From CAJBLF01 sp964560855 (GTDB lineage: Bacteria > Patescibacteriota > Gracilibacteria > Absconditabacterales > Absconditicoccaceae): a DNA stretch of 14,503 nucleotides. Location of the stretch: assembly GCA_964560855.1 (NCBI GenBank), contig CAZLLU010000023.1, positions 1-14,503 on the forward strand, given 5' to 3'. Below, in pieces: positions 1 to 7,672 of the stretch (its first letter is position 1; the number at the start of each line of letters is the position of its first letter). The notes under the pieces are model-generated. The model had not been told where the DNA came from. It saw nothing but the letters and a program-made list of their open reading frames with translations, and did no database searches. A program made the position numbers and the translations under genes.

Positions 1-128
1 ACAGAGGGGTTTCTGTCTCCCCTTGTAAGGGGAGATGCCGAAGGCAGAGGGGTTTATGGACAAAAAAAGCACAATACTCCATAAATCCTCCACCACTCCG
101 TGGTTCCCCTCCTTTACAAAGGAGGACA
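1..128. repeat. 128-bp fold-back intergenic repeat, copy 1
   Basis: This copy matches positions 236-363 base for base except at position 8 (G here, A in copy 2). The element is an imperfect inverted repeat. Arm 14-60 pairs with arm 78-128, closing on a perfect 8-bp inverted repeat (TTTATGGA at 53-60, TCCATAAA at 78-85). Each arm carries its own small palindrome: CCCCTTGTAAGGGG at 19-32 and CCTCCTTTACAAAGGAGG at 108-125. A further GCCGAAGGC mini-hairpin lies at 37-45. The layout resembles non-autonomous REP/MITE-like intergenic repeats. No coding capacity is credible. The copy begins at the window edge, so its true left end is unknown. Confidence 0.85.
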
Positions 129-235
129 GAAAAAACACTGTTTCTCTTTGTAACTAGAAAAGCCGAAGAACAAAAAATTTATCTCCCCATGTAAGGGGAA
201 AAGTCTCCCGCAAAAACATGCGGGATAAACTCCGG
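129..235. other. Spacer between the two 128-bp repeats, with hairpins
   Basis: This 107-bp spacer has no gene. It holds a degenerate relative of the repeat arm (TCCCCATGTAAGGGGA near 184-199) and a perfect 6-bp hairpin, CCCGCA-AAAACA-TGCGGG, at about 207-224. It looks like the remnant of another member of the same repeat family. Confidence 0.6.
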
Positions 236-363
236 ACAGAGGAGTTTCTGTCTCCCCTTGTAAGGGGAGATGCCGAAGGCAGAGGGGTTTATGGACAAAA
301 AAAGCACAATACTCCATAAATCCTCCACCACTCCGTGGTTCCCCTCCTTTACAAAGGAGGACA
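236..363. repeat. 128-bp fold-back intergenic repeat, copy 2
   Basis: This is the direct repeat of 1-128 in the same orientation, with one substitution (A at 243 against G at 8). It ends 11 bp downstream of the corA stop codon. Its fold-back stem could therefore protect the 3' end of the corA transcript. There is no U-run in the right place, so I do not call it an intrinsic terminator. Confidence 0.85.
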
Positions 364-374
364 TTTTTTTTAGT

Positions 375-1298
375 TTAGATTCGTTTTTTCTTTTTGAATA
401 TTAGGAGAAGAGCTAGACATACCACGAACATGGCACCCATGAGGATGAGGAAAAAATACGATTGTTCCTGTCCGGGTAATGGTATGTTCATCCCATAGAT
501 TCCGCTGATCAAGGTCAGAACTCATGTGATTGCAGCAAAAATAGTCAAGACACCAATCATGGAGTTGGTTTTGATATTCATCAGTGAATTGTAGGTGTCA
601 GCCAAAGAATCTGTATTTTCAAATCCAACGGAAATCATATTCATAATCTTGTCATGCTTATATTCCAAGTCCTCAAAATAGACGTCCAAATCCTCTTTAT
701 AGAATTTCGGCAAAGTTTTTTGGAGTTCTTCGAGAATCTCTTGATGTGGTTCAAACATATGTTTGAGTCAGACGATATTACGTTTTTTGATCATGAGTTG
801 TTCAAGAAGCACCCTTTCTAGTTTGGATGAAGAAAAAAGCTGTTCTTCAAGATTGGTAACGTCTTTGTTGGACTTTTTGAGCATTTTGATGCTCTTGTCG
901 TACATAGTATCCAATACCTTATAGAGAATATAATACGGGGAAATCTTAAAATCCTCGTCGGATTCTCTCGTCTTCAATTCTTCTGAATATTCTTCAATGA
1001 TGGATTTGATGTGATTGGTATCAAATTTCGTCATAGTAATGATGATGTTTTTCCCCAAGATAATGCTGAATTCATTCGGAAAATATTTTTTTATCTTTTC
1101 ATTATATTTCGGAAAGTTTACGACGATGAACATGTGTTCCTCATAGATATCTATTTTTTCCTGGTTGGTCAATTCAAAAAGGTCTTCCTCGATGAGCTCA
1201 TGAAGGTTGTATTTTTTTACCAATTCGTTGATCTCCTTTTTTTCCGGATCGAAGAGATGGATTCGATCGATATTGCCGAAATGTAAGACGGTTTTCAT
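375..1298 (-). CDS. corA: CorA-family divalent metal ion transporter (UGA=Gly)
   Basis: This 307-aa protein is a CorA-type Mg2+/Co2+ channel of the cytoplasmic membrane. The long charged N-terminal domain (about residues 1-240) matches the CorA cytoplasmic funnel. It is followed by two C-terminal membrane helices, and the first ends in the family signature Y-GMN (G269-M270-N271) with IPLP after it. A short Lys/Arg tail follows helix two. Length and layout are usual for the family. The frame contains two UGA codons, at residue 177 and at residue 259; the second lies within the pore helix just before GMN. Both are read as Gly, and under the standard code the gene would fall into three pieces without a GMN motif. 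The start is the ATG opening MKTVLHFGN; there is no Shine-Dalgarno sequence. It is the last gene of a minus-strand trio, 70 bp after the CYTH gene. The metal actually carried cannot be read from sequence. Confidence 0.93.
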
Positions 1299-1368
1299 GC
1301 TAATCGACTATTAAGATAAAAAGATAGCGTAAACGGTATAGACTCGATAGAATCTACTTTCTCTAATT

Positions 1369-1857
1369 TTAGTTTTGAAGTAATGCGAGAAGTTCTCCAT
1401 CCAATCCATAATGAGCTATATATGAGTTGGCTGCTTCTCTGACCATAGTGAGTTCTTCACCAAATCGTTCTGGCTTGATAAACTTTTTGGCATCTCTCTT
1501 GGTCTTGAATTCTACTTCTGCAGTCATCAATCACTGGAGATTTTTGTAGACATCAAACTCTATAGTGAGTCATTCGTACGGTATATAGTAGCGCGTCTTT
1601 TCCAAAAAATGGTTTTCTACAGCAAATCGCAATTGGTTGAATTCTTCTTTTGGTATGCTTGCTTCGATTTCTTCTCTGACGAGTCCGTATCCTTTTTTTC
1701 TCGTCACTTTGTATTCGTCTCAGATTTTTCTCACTCTGACACTCTTTCATGTACTTGGATCATTAAAATATCATTGGATGATTTCCTTGTGAGGAAATTG
1801 CTCAAAATTTACCGGAGCCTTTTTTACCAAAAATTTTTTTTCAATCTCGAGAGCCAT
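1369..1857 (-). CDS. CYTH domain protein (triphosphate-tunnel metalloenzyme family; UGA=Gly)
   Basis: This 162-aa protein begins MALEIEKKFLV, which holds the ExExK signature of the CYTH / triphosphate tunnel metalloenzyme family (E4, E6, K8). Members hydrolyse or cyclise triphosphates such as inorganic triphosphate, thiamine triphosphate or ATP. Further family-like features are the alternating basic strand SVRVRKIGDEYKVTRKKG, the acidic strand VREEIEASIP, and a late EVEFKT strand followed by a helical end. The length is that of a stand-alone CYTH domain. Five in-frame UGA codons, all plausible as Gly in turns, interrupt the standard-code reading, so no standard ORF covers it. The ATG chosen is the one placing ExExK at the N terminus as in the family. 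It lies between the lipoprotein gene (127 bp upstream) and corA (70 bp downstream). The substrate is not predictable. Confidence 0.85.
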
Positions 1858-1992
1858 ACTAACTTAACTAATAGGTAAAAGTGAATAGTGAATAGTGATA
1901 GATTTGCCAGGATGAACTATCGCAATATACAATAGTCCACAATAAGACAAATCTTTCATTATCAATTCAATTATTAATTATCAATTATTTTT
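1858..1992. repeat. Intergenic heptamer-type repeats between lipoprotein and CYTH genes
   Basis: This gap between two minus-strand genes (its last bases overlap the lipoprotein stop) holds GTGAATA-GTGAATA-GTGATA at about 1881-1899. A segment whose reverse complement contains TGGACTATTGTATAT lies at about 1920-1935. AATTATC-type repeats follow at about 1955-1990. The first two elements recur at 3538-3600. I see no small gene here. Confidence 0.55.
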
Positions 1993-3181
1993 GTGGAGTT
2001 CGCTTTTTATTATTCAATTTTTTATGCTTCTTGTAGGATAAGAGATAGTACATCTTGAGTGCAAATACAATAAAGAAGAGAATCCATCCAAGTGTTCCAA
2101 AGACAGAGATATTTCTATGTGGCTGTTGTTCCGTATTCGTTTCTTCATCTTCTTCGTTTGCTTCAAGGAGTGAAGTATCGAGCGATGTGAGACTACATCC
2201 GAGTTTCTGTATAATGGATTTGAGTCCTTTCTGATAGCCGAGATCGGCTTTTGTATAGAGGTTAGCAAGGAGTTCGCATTCGTCTATAGAGGCACCTATT
2301 TGCTCTGCTTCTTGTGCTATCCTTCTAAACATCATCGGACCGATTTCCTTATTCAATGCCATACCGGTAGCGCTCTGGAAGGTATATATACTTTCGGTCT
2401 TGTTCGCTCATCCATAGGATTGATTATCGGTGATCATAATCTTGAGATCCATAGATTTATCGATAGGAATCCATGTGCCGGGATAGAATGTCAGATAGTT
2501 TCCGTTCCATTTGAGGTTGTCAGCTCATTGGAAATACTGCTGTCCGTCAAAGCTGATCATGACGCTATTTTTATCTACACCTTTGCCGATATCTTTGATA
2601 TCGAAGATGAAATGTTGATCGAGTGTAATCCTTTCTTCGGTGCTTTTCGGATGGATAAGATTGATGCTTGGCGGAATGATATCCGGTTCGCATTCAGGTA
2701 CTTCAGCGAAATCGAGCGTAAAGGTATCTGTCAAATTATAGGTCTTGGTAGCAGTTTCAGATCGTGAACCTGTTCATAGTCTGATTGTTTGCTTACTTGC
2801 AGTTTCACTTTTGAAATAGATCTGGAAAAATGATTTCGTCGCTGTCGAAGAGTCGAATTTTGGGCTGGTGACTTCAAGAATAATCTTGTCGTATTCTATC
2901 TTCGATGTGGCTGTGTTGTTGTCTACCGTAGGCAGGATGCGGAGGATTTCTAGGCTTTCCGGATTGTAATAGAGGACTAGCCTGAATTTCGTGATCTTCT
3001 GGCCTTGCGGAGAAAAGAGGACGTCAGCGGAGTTTGAACATCCCGCGTGAAGTTGGTCAGCCGGCTGGAATCTTACATCAGAATAGAGCGGTTGAAAGGT
3101 GACTTTGGCTCATCGTGTGCATCCTACCAAAACCAACGCTCCGAACGTTGCCCGTCCGAATATTTTTTTTGTTTTCGTCAT
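1985..3181 (-). CDS. Predicted lipoprotein with cohesin-like and Ig-like regions and C-terminal membrane helix (UGA=Gly)
   Basis: This is a 398-aa envelope protein of unknown specific function. The N terminus has basic residues, a hydrophobic stretch and a lipobox LVGC with the acceptor at Cys21, predicting a lipid-anchored exported protein. Residues about 25-150 are beta-rich, and the segment KITKFRLVLYYNPESLEIL resembles the cohesin fold (carbohydrate- or protein-binding modules). Residues about 165-270 resemble a bacterial Ig-like domain, with a D-GxGVDxxSV-F-G-type pattern. A helical Cys-containing region (about 274-335) and an acidic linker lead to a second hydrophobic segment at about 358-382 and a strongly basic tail. 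Four in-frame UGA codons are read as Gly. Having both a lipobox and a C-terminal transmembrane helix is odd, and one of the two predictions may be wrong. It is the first gene of the minus-strand trio, with a good promoter upstream. Confidence 0.8.
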
Positions 3182-3213
3182 CAGCTTGTGCTAATGGAGT
3201 AAAATACCAGTTT

Positions 3214-3241
3214 AGTATATGAATGGGCTCAGAAATATCAA
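3214..3241 (-). promoter_or_regulatory. Sigma-70-type promoter for the lipoprotein gene
   Basis: On the minus strand, TTGATA (3236-3241) and TATACT (3214-3219) are separated by 16 bp. The predicted transcript would start about 26 nt before the ATG at 3181. No Shine-Dalgarno sequence lies in that leader. Confidence 0.5.
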
Positions 3242-3281
3242 CTAAAAATATCATTGATTTCCTGACTGTTTTTCATACTTT

Positions 3282-3287
3282 TATAAT
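3282..3287 (+). promoter_or_regulatory. -10 box for the small 3322 gene
   Basis: A consensus TATAAT lies on the plus strand, 34 bp before the ATG at 3322. No good -35 hexamer occurs at the right distance; TTGATT at 3254-3259 is 22 bp away. It is divergent from the lipoprotein promoter in the same 140-bp gap. Confidence 0.35.
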
Positions 3288-3321
3288 ACGATATCATTGT
3301 TTTTATCACTCATTTCTAAGC

Positions 3322-3537
3322 ATGACCTCCGACCTCAAAAAATTCGAGCAGACACGCAAGACCAATATAGCAAACACCATAGGAAGCGGACTTTGGCTAG
3401 GAGTGGAAGAATTGTGACGTGCCGTGAGCGGATCTACCAAGCCTGCTACATCCAAGACGATCGCAAAAAATCAGATATCACCAGAACTCGATAAATATGA
3501 GACGTCCAAAATAGAAAAACATAAAAATAAAAATTAA
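3322..3537 (+). CDS. Small protein of unknown function, 71 aa (UGA=Gly)
   Basis: I do not recognise this protein. The frame MTSDLKKFEQTRKTN... runs through one UGA (read as Gly in VEELGRAV) to a TAA. It has a charged N terminus, a moderately hydrophobic, probably helical middle (IANTIGSGLWLGVEELGRAV), and a Lys/Ser/Thr-rich polar tail ending in Lys and Asn. There is no signal peptide and no clear membrane helix. The ATG at 3322 is preferred over the in-frame ATG at 3223. Translation from 3223 would be Phe/His/Ile-rich and would overlap a TATAAT box at 3282. It lies 108 bp before arfB on the same strand and divergently from the lipoprotein gene. It could be spurious, but its good composition across the UGA argues for a real gene. 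Confidence 0.5.
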
Positions 3538-3602
3538 TTAATAGTGAATAATGAAAAATGAATAGTGTAGGTATTGCTTGAATGGACTATTGTATATATA
3601 AA
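3538..3602. repeat. AATAGTGAATA-type intergenic repeat
   Basis: The segment carries AATAGTGAATAATG..AATGAATAGTG followed by TGGACTATTGTATAT at about 3583-3597. The same two motifs occur at 1881-1935, with the second one inverted there. It overlaps the putative arfB promoter. Confidence 0.5.
3574..3602 (+). promoter_or_regulatory. Candidate promoter for arfB
   Basis: TTGCTT (3574-3579) and TATAAA (3597-3602) are 17 bp apart, with the last base of the -10 box 43 bp before the arfB ATG. A second -10-like TATTAT at 3634-3639, just 6 bp from the ATG, could instead give a leaderless transcript but has no -35 partner. Confidence 0.35.
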
Positions 3603-3645
3603 CATTTTTTCTCTTAGTCTTTAGTTATTCACGTATTATTGGTGT

Positions 3646-4071
3646 ATGACCAACGAACAAATCATAGAGGATATATTAGCTCGCGAAGTACATTTTCATT
3701 TCTCCAAAAGCGGCGGCCATGGTGGTCAGAACGTGAACAAGAGAAATACCAAAGCGGAGCTTTTTTTTAATATCAGCGATTCTCAATATCTCACTCCTGA
3801 ACAAAAGCAGAGATTGATTGATTTAGCAGGACATCAGATCCATCACGAGGAAGGTATTCTCATTGTGACGTGCCAGGAAGAACGTTTACAGATAGCTAAC
3901 AAAGAAAAAGTCATCCATCATTTCAGACAGCTATTGGCCGAAGCGATGATAATTCCTGAAGAAAGGATACCGACGAATATACCGGAAAAAGAGCGCGAAG
4001 CACGTATTGTGGACAAGAAGTTCACCAGTCAAAAAAAGCAATCGAGACAGAAACCGTCGCTTGATGAATAA
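3646..4071 (+). CDS. arfB: Peptidyl-tRNA hydrolase ArfB (YaeJ/ICT1-type ribosome rescue factor)
   Basis: This 141-aa protein is a codon-independent release factor homologue that frees peptides from ribosomes stalled on mRNAs lacking a stop codon. The catalytic loop is SKSGGHGGQNVNKRNTKAEL, with GGQ at about residues 26-28 followed by the NVNK..TKxEL continuation diagnostic of the RF1 domain-3 / ArfB family. There is no stop-codon recognition domain. The C terminus (from about residue 110) is highly basic (KKFTSQKKQSRQK), as required for ArfB to insert into the empty mRNA channel. Length equals the usual ArfB size. It is the only gene in the window with no in-frame UGA. It is followed 17 bp later by an intrinsic terminator and so is probably monocistronic or the end of a short unit with the 71-aa gene. 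RF1-like full factors are excluded by length. Confidence 0.93.
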   Translation: MTNEQIIEDILAREVHFHFSKSGGHGGQNVNKRNTKAELFFNISDSQYLTPEQKQRLIDLAGHQIHHEEGILIVTCQEERLQIANKEKVIHHFRQLLAEAMIIPEERIPTNIPEKEREARIVDKKFTSQKKQSRQKPSLDE

Positions 4072-4088
4072 ATATATTTTCCTGCCAC

Positions 4089-4123
4089 AAAAAGTTCGCA
4101 ACACCACCAAAGCGGACTTTTTT
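4089..4123 (+). terminator. Intrinsic terminator after arfB
   Basis: The left arm AAAAAGTTCGC (4089-4099) and right arm GCGGACTTTTT (4112-4122) form an 11-bp stem with one G-U pair and a 12-nt loop. The right arm merges into a T-run. Confidence 0.8.
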
Positions 4124-4187
4124 CCTGTAAATAAGATTGATAAAAAACACTAAAATTATAAAAAGAAAGAAATCGAGTCATCTTAGC

Positions 4188-4215
4188 TTGATAAAAACAA
4201 TCAAGTACATACTAT
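4188..4215 (+). promoter_or_regulatory. Sigma-70-type promoter for argS
   Basis: TTGATA (4188-4193) and TACTAT (4210-4215) have a 16-bp spacer, with 32 bp from the -10 box to the argS ATG. The -35 hexamer, spacer and leader length match those of the lipoprotein promoter at 3214-3241. That makes both calls more believable. Confidence 0.45.
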
Positions 4216-4247
4216 CATTTATGAAATTTTGCAATTTTTTCTATACC

Positions 4248-6143
4248 ATGATAGAAAGCTACAAACACTCTTTTGCACAAGCATTATCGGAGCATATAGC
4301 CATTCCTGTGGAAGAACTTTTGGCGATGATCGAGATCCCGCCGGAAAATATTCCGGGAGATTTTGCGTTTCCTTGTTTTAAACTTTCCAAATTGCTCAAA
4401 AAATCTCCTCAGCAGATAGCGGAAGAATTGGAAAAGAATCTTCATTCTGACTATTTTTCTTCATTCCAGAATCTCTCCGGATACCTCAATGCCCACATTG
4501 CACAACCGCGCTTCATTTCAGATAGCTTTGAGCTTCAAACTTCAGGCTTCAAGCCGTTGTGAAATGAAAGAGTCTTGATAGAATATATGAATGCAAACCC
4601 CAATAAACCTCTCCATATTGGCCAGGCAAGGAATGTTTGTATCGGCGATAGTATGAGAAGGATCTACGAAAATTTGTGATATACTATCCATGCATTCAAT
4701 TATGGAGATGATAGTTGAGTGAATGTTGGTTATAATATAGTAGGGCATATTTTTTATGAGTATCCTTTGGAAACAGATCTCAAATTCGATCATTATTGCG
4801 GCAAGATCTATGAAGATATGAGAAAAAAGGATGAAGACCCTCGTTTCAAACAATTACTTTCCGAAACGTTGTTGAAGATCGAAGAAGGTGAAGATGAAGA
4901 TCTCAAGAAACTTCATTACGACTATACGAGAAGATGTGCGCTTGATCAGATCAGGACATGTCGGAGGATGAACGCGTATTTTGATGCGATCGCACGAGAG
5001 ACAGATGTTCTGCACCTCAAGTTCTTCGCGGAAGCTATGGATCTCCTGAGAGAAAAATGAGTGATGAAATTCGCTGATGATGGCGAGGCAAAAGGTTGTT
5101 GGATATTGGATCTCTCTTCGCTTCCTGAATATCAGAAAGAAGAAAAAAAATACCAGATACTTATCAAATCCGATGGCGTAGCTACGTATGTCGCCAAGGA
5201 TATCGCCTTCGCGTTGCGAAAGTTAGGCTACCTCACCAAGGATTTCGGTTATGATATCTTCGAGCAGGATCCGAGAGGGGAAACAATCTATACCACCAAT
5301 TCCGAGCCTACCGAAAAACAGACCAAACACGGATTCGGCAATTACGATACCGCTATCACCGTGATCGACAATAGGCAGCTCCAAGCGCAAGCGATTGTTC
5401 AATCAGCATTCAAATTGCTCGAATTAGATAAAGATCATAAACAATATTTACCGCTCGGCTACGGTGTTGTTTATCTGACTCCACAGACCCTGACGAAATT
5501 ATGATACAAACTTACCGCAGAAGAGCTCGCAGAAAAGAGGTTACCATTCTCCAGTAGAAAGTGACGGACGGTGACTTTGGATGAGATGATGAAGATGCTC
5601 CACGACAAAGCATATCGAGAATCCAAAGAGAGGAACTCAGAAAAAGATGATGTCCGATTGGATGAAGTCGCAGAAGCGATCGCTATCGGTTCACTCAGAT
5701 TCTTCCTTATGAGATTGGATATCGACAAAGATTTAGTATTCGATATTGATGAAGTGTTGGATATGCAAGGAGAGACAGGGGCGTATATATTGTATACCTG
5801 AGCAAGGATCCAGAGTATCATCGATGCTGCAGGCGTAGTGGAGAAAATAGAAGCGAATACTGCTGCTTCGTTGCTTACCGTACCGGAAGAATTTGCATTA
5901 ATCAAAAAGATAGCAGAATTTGATTCCGTTATTGTAGAAGCGAAAAATCAATTGGCACCTTACCTTATTTGTAGATATTTATTGGACATAGCGAAACTCT
6001 TAAACAGCTATTATGCTGCAGTGCATATCATAAAATCCGAGGAACAGACGAAGAAAGCGAGAGTGATGTTGTTGGAAAAAGTCCGTGATACGCTTCAGAA
6101 ATGAATGGATTTGATAGGAATGAAATTCTTAGACCGTATGTAA
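4248..6143 (+). CDS. argS: Arginine--tRNA ligase (UGA=Gly)
   Basis: This 631-aa class I aminoacyl-tRNA synthetase charges tRNA-Arg in the cytoplasm. Visible in order: an N-terminal Add-1-like domain (about 1-100); the HIGH-type motif in NPNKPLHIGQARN (H123-I-G-Q126) followed by IGDSMRRI; an AFNYGDDSG.. stretch matching the family YGD motif; the SDGVATYVAKDIAFAL strand typical of ArgRS; a KMSK-equivalent loop FSSRKG (434-439); and a DALR anticodon-binding domain with YLLDIAKLLNSYYAA near residues 580-600. Eight in-frame UGA codons occur, at 105, 144, 157, 271, 419, 439, 518 and 619. UGA 439 supplies the Gly of SSRKG. Length is normal. The start at 4248 is chosen because upstream in-frame ATGs (4137, 4221) would add Lys/Phe-rich non-family sequence and overlap the promoter. 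The final His of HIGH is Gln. Confidence 0.95.
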
Positions 6144-6270
6144 TTCTTTAAAAAAGATTAATGGATTAATATATTACGGATTTCGAATTACGAATTACAC
6201 TATACTACAGAAATCCGCAATCCGCAATTCGCAATCAATAAATTATTTTAATTTATAAAAGTATAAGGGT
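6144..6270. repeat. AATTCG-type inverted intergenic repeat between argS and tyrS
   Basis: The gap holds ATTACGGATTTCGAATT (6173-6189) and then a partly complementary arm with GAAATCCG..CAATTCGCAAT (about 6210-6235), able to form a long imperfect hairpin. The same 17 bp recurs exactly at 13269-13285. TATAAA at 6254-6259 is a possible -10 box for tyrS without a clear -35. Confidence 0.6.
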
Positions 6271-7578
6271 ATGAAACTTCGTGAAGAACGAGAACAACGT
6301 GGGATTATCAACCAGTTTTCAGATGAAAAAGTATTTGATCTTTTGGATAAAGGAGGACAAAAATTCTATATCTGATTTGACCCGTCAGCGGATTCACTCC
6401 AAATCGGGAATATGTTTTCCGTCATGTCTGCTGTCCATCTCATGAAATATGGAAATAAATGCTATTTTCTCGTCGGCGGAGCAACCGGTATGATCGGAGA
6501 TCCGAGCTTAAAAAATGCTGAGAGATCATTTCTCTCCGAAGAGCAATTGCGTCACAATGAGCAATGCATCTATAATCAATTGAAAACATTTCTCGAAAAT
6601 ATCAAAAAAAACTACAATATAGAATTCGATTACGAGATGGTCGATAACTACGATTTCTACAAGGATATGAACTATCTCAAATTTCTCCGTGACGTCGGAA
6701 AGTATATGACCGTCAATACCATGATGGCCAAAGAATCCGTAAAAAAGAGGATCGAGGATCCAGATAAGAGCATCACTTACGCAGAATTCAGTTACATGCT
6801 GATCCAAGGGTACGACTTCCTCTACCAGTTCGAGAACTATGGTGTGAACATCCAACTCGGCGGTTCAGACCAGCGAGGAAATGTCACAACCGGTATGGAG
6901 TTGATCAGGAAAAAATTAGACAAGGAAGCATATTGTTTGACGGTGCCTCTTATCACCGACGCGTCCGGAGCAAAATATGGAAAATCAGAGGGAAACGCAG
7001 TCCGGGTAGATAGAAAGAAAAATAGTCCGTATTTTGTTTATCAGTTTTTCATGAATGCCGAAGATGTCTTGGTGGAAAGATTGCTCAAAGTGTTCTCATT
7101 GAAAACGTTGGATGAAATTGATGCTATCGTCAAAAAACACATGGAGAAGCCAGAGCTTCGTTACGGACAAAAAGAGTTAGCGAGTCGAGTCGTCGAAGTG
7201 TTGTTCGGTAAAGACGCTGTCGCACAGGCGGAAAAAATATCTAAAGTACTCTTCGGTGGAGCTGATATCATGGAGACGATTTCATCATTCAACAAGGAAG
7301 ATATCGATGCATTAGCCGAGGAAACATGATCACTAAATATTGAGAATTGAGAATTGAAAATTGAGAATTGAAAATTGAGGATATTGGATATTTTTACGCA
7401 GTCAGGATTGACAAGTTCCAACGGCGATGCCAAAAAAATGGTACAGTCCGGAGCGTTGTTTGTTAATGAAAAGAAAGTGGAGGATCCACAGATGATGTTG
7501 TCCAAGGCAGATGCTACCAACGGTATCTTGCTTATCAGAAAAGGAAAAAAACAGTTCAAAATAATTAAGATGGGATAG
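6271..7578 (+). CDS. tyrS: Tyrosine--tRNA ligase (UGA=Gly)
   Basis: This 435-aa class Ic aminoacyl-tRNA synthetase charges tRNA-Tyr. The active-site sequence YIGFDPSADSLQIGNM spans residues 33-48, with G35 encoded by UGA. VGGATGMIGDPS and QLGGSDQRGN supply the usual tyrosine-binding segments. KYGKSEGNAV (235-244) is the KMSKS-type loop. An S4 RNA-binding domain occupies about 371-435. Between the catalytic part and S4 sits a linker encoded by a tandem heptamer array (residues 357-370, IENGELK/IENGKLR) with two UGA codons; a further UGA is residue 353. The HIGH motif is QIGN: the first His, normally important for ATP binding, is Gln. The start at 6271 gives the family-typical lead of about 32 residues before YxGFDP and is preceded by AAGGGT, the nearest thing to a Shine-Dalgarno sequence here. 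It is the only gene ending in TAG. Confidence 0.95.
7339..7380 (+). repeat. In-frame tandem heptamer array (ATTGARA, six units) inside tyrS
   Basis: Six consecutive 7-bp units read ATTGAGA, ATTGAGA, ATTGAAA, ATTGAGA, ATTGAAA, ATTGAGG. Since three heptamers make seven codons, the array is translated as two copies of the heptapeptide IENG(E/K)L(K/R). The Gly in each copy is a UGA. It lies at the boundary between the catalytic body and the S4 domain. Confidence 0.9.
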
Positions 7579-7672
7579 GTTGATAGAGATGGATTAGATG
7601 GGATAAAAAATAAAAATATGATAAATCCTATACTATCTAATCCGTCTAATCTATCTTATTATTTTTGTCTAC
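7577..7672. repeat. GGATTAGAT-type inverted repeat downstream of tyrS
   Basis: The arm GATAGAGATGGATTAGATGGGATA (about 7582-7605) is partly complementary to TATACTATCTAATCCGTCTAATCTATC (about 7628-7654). The pair would form a long imperfect hairpin followed by a T-rich stretch. It may serve as the tyrS terminator. The same family recurs at 9516-9620, on the other side of secD. Confidence 0.6.

Noticed and set aside
1..363. Possible CRISPR array.
   Set aside because: There are only two long (128 bp) fold-back units with a single 107-bp spacer that itself contains repeat remnants; no cas genes.
114..364. Minus-strand ORFs of 67 and 61 aa in the first 364 bases.
   Set aside because: They are made of the hairpin repeats and translate the repeat arms (PLQGETET, SPYKGR). 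No family resemblance.
1609..1878. Plus-strand ORF of 89 aa opposite the CYTH gene.
   Set aside because: It is antisense to a recognisable CYTH protein and is Phe/Ser-rich, as expected of a shadow of an AT-rich minus gene.
3223..3321. Upstream start (3223) for the 71-aa protein.
   Set aside because: The added segment is His/Phe/Tyr-rich and overlaps a TATAAT box as well as the divergent lipoprotein promoter.
4137..4247. N-terminal extension of ArgS from the ATG at 4137.
   Set aside because: It would add 37 Lys/Ile/Phe-rich residues not found in the family and would place the promoter at 4188-4215 inside the gene.
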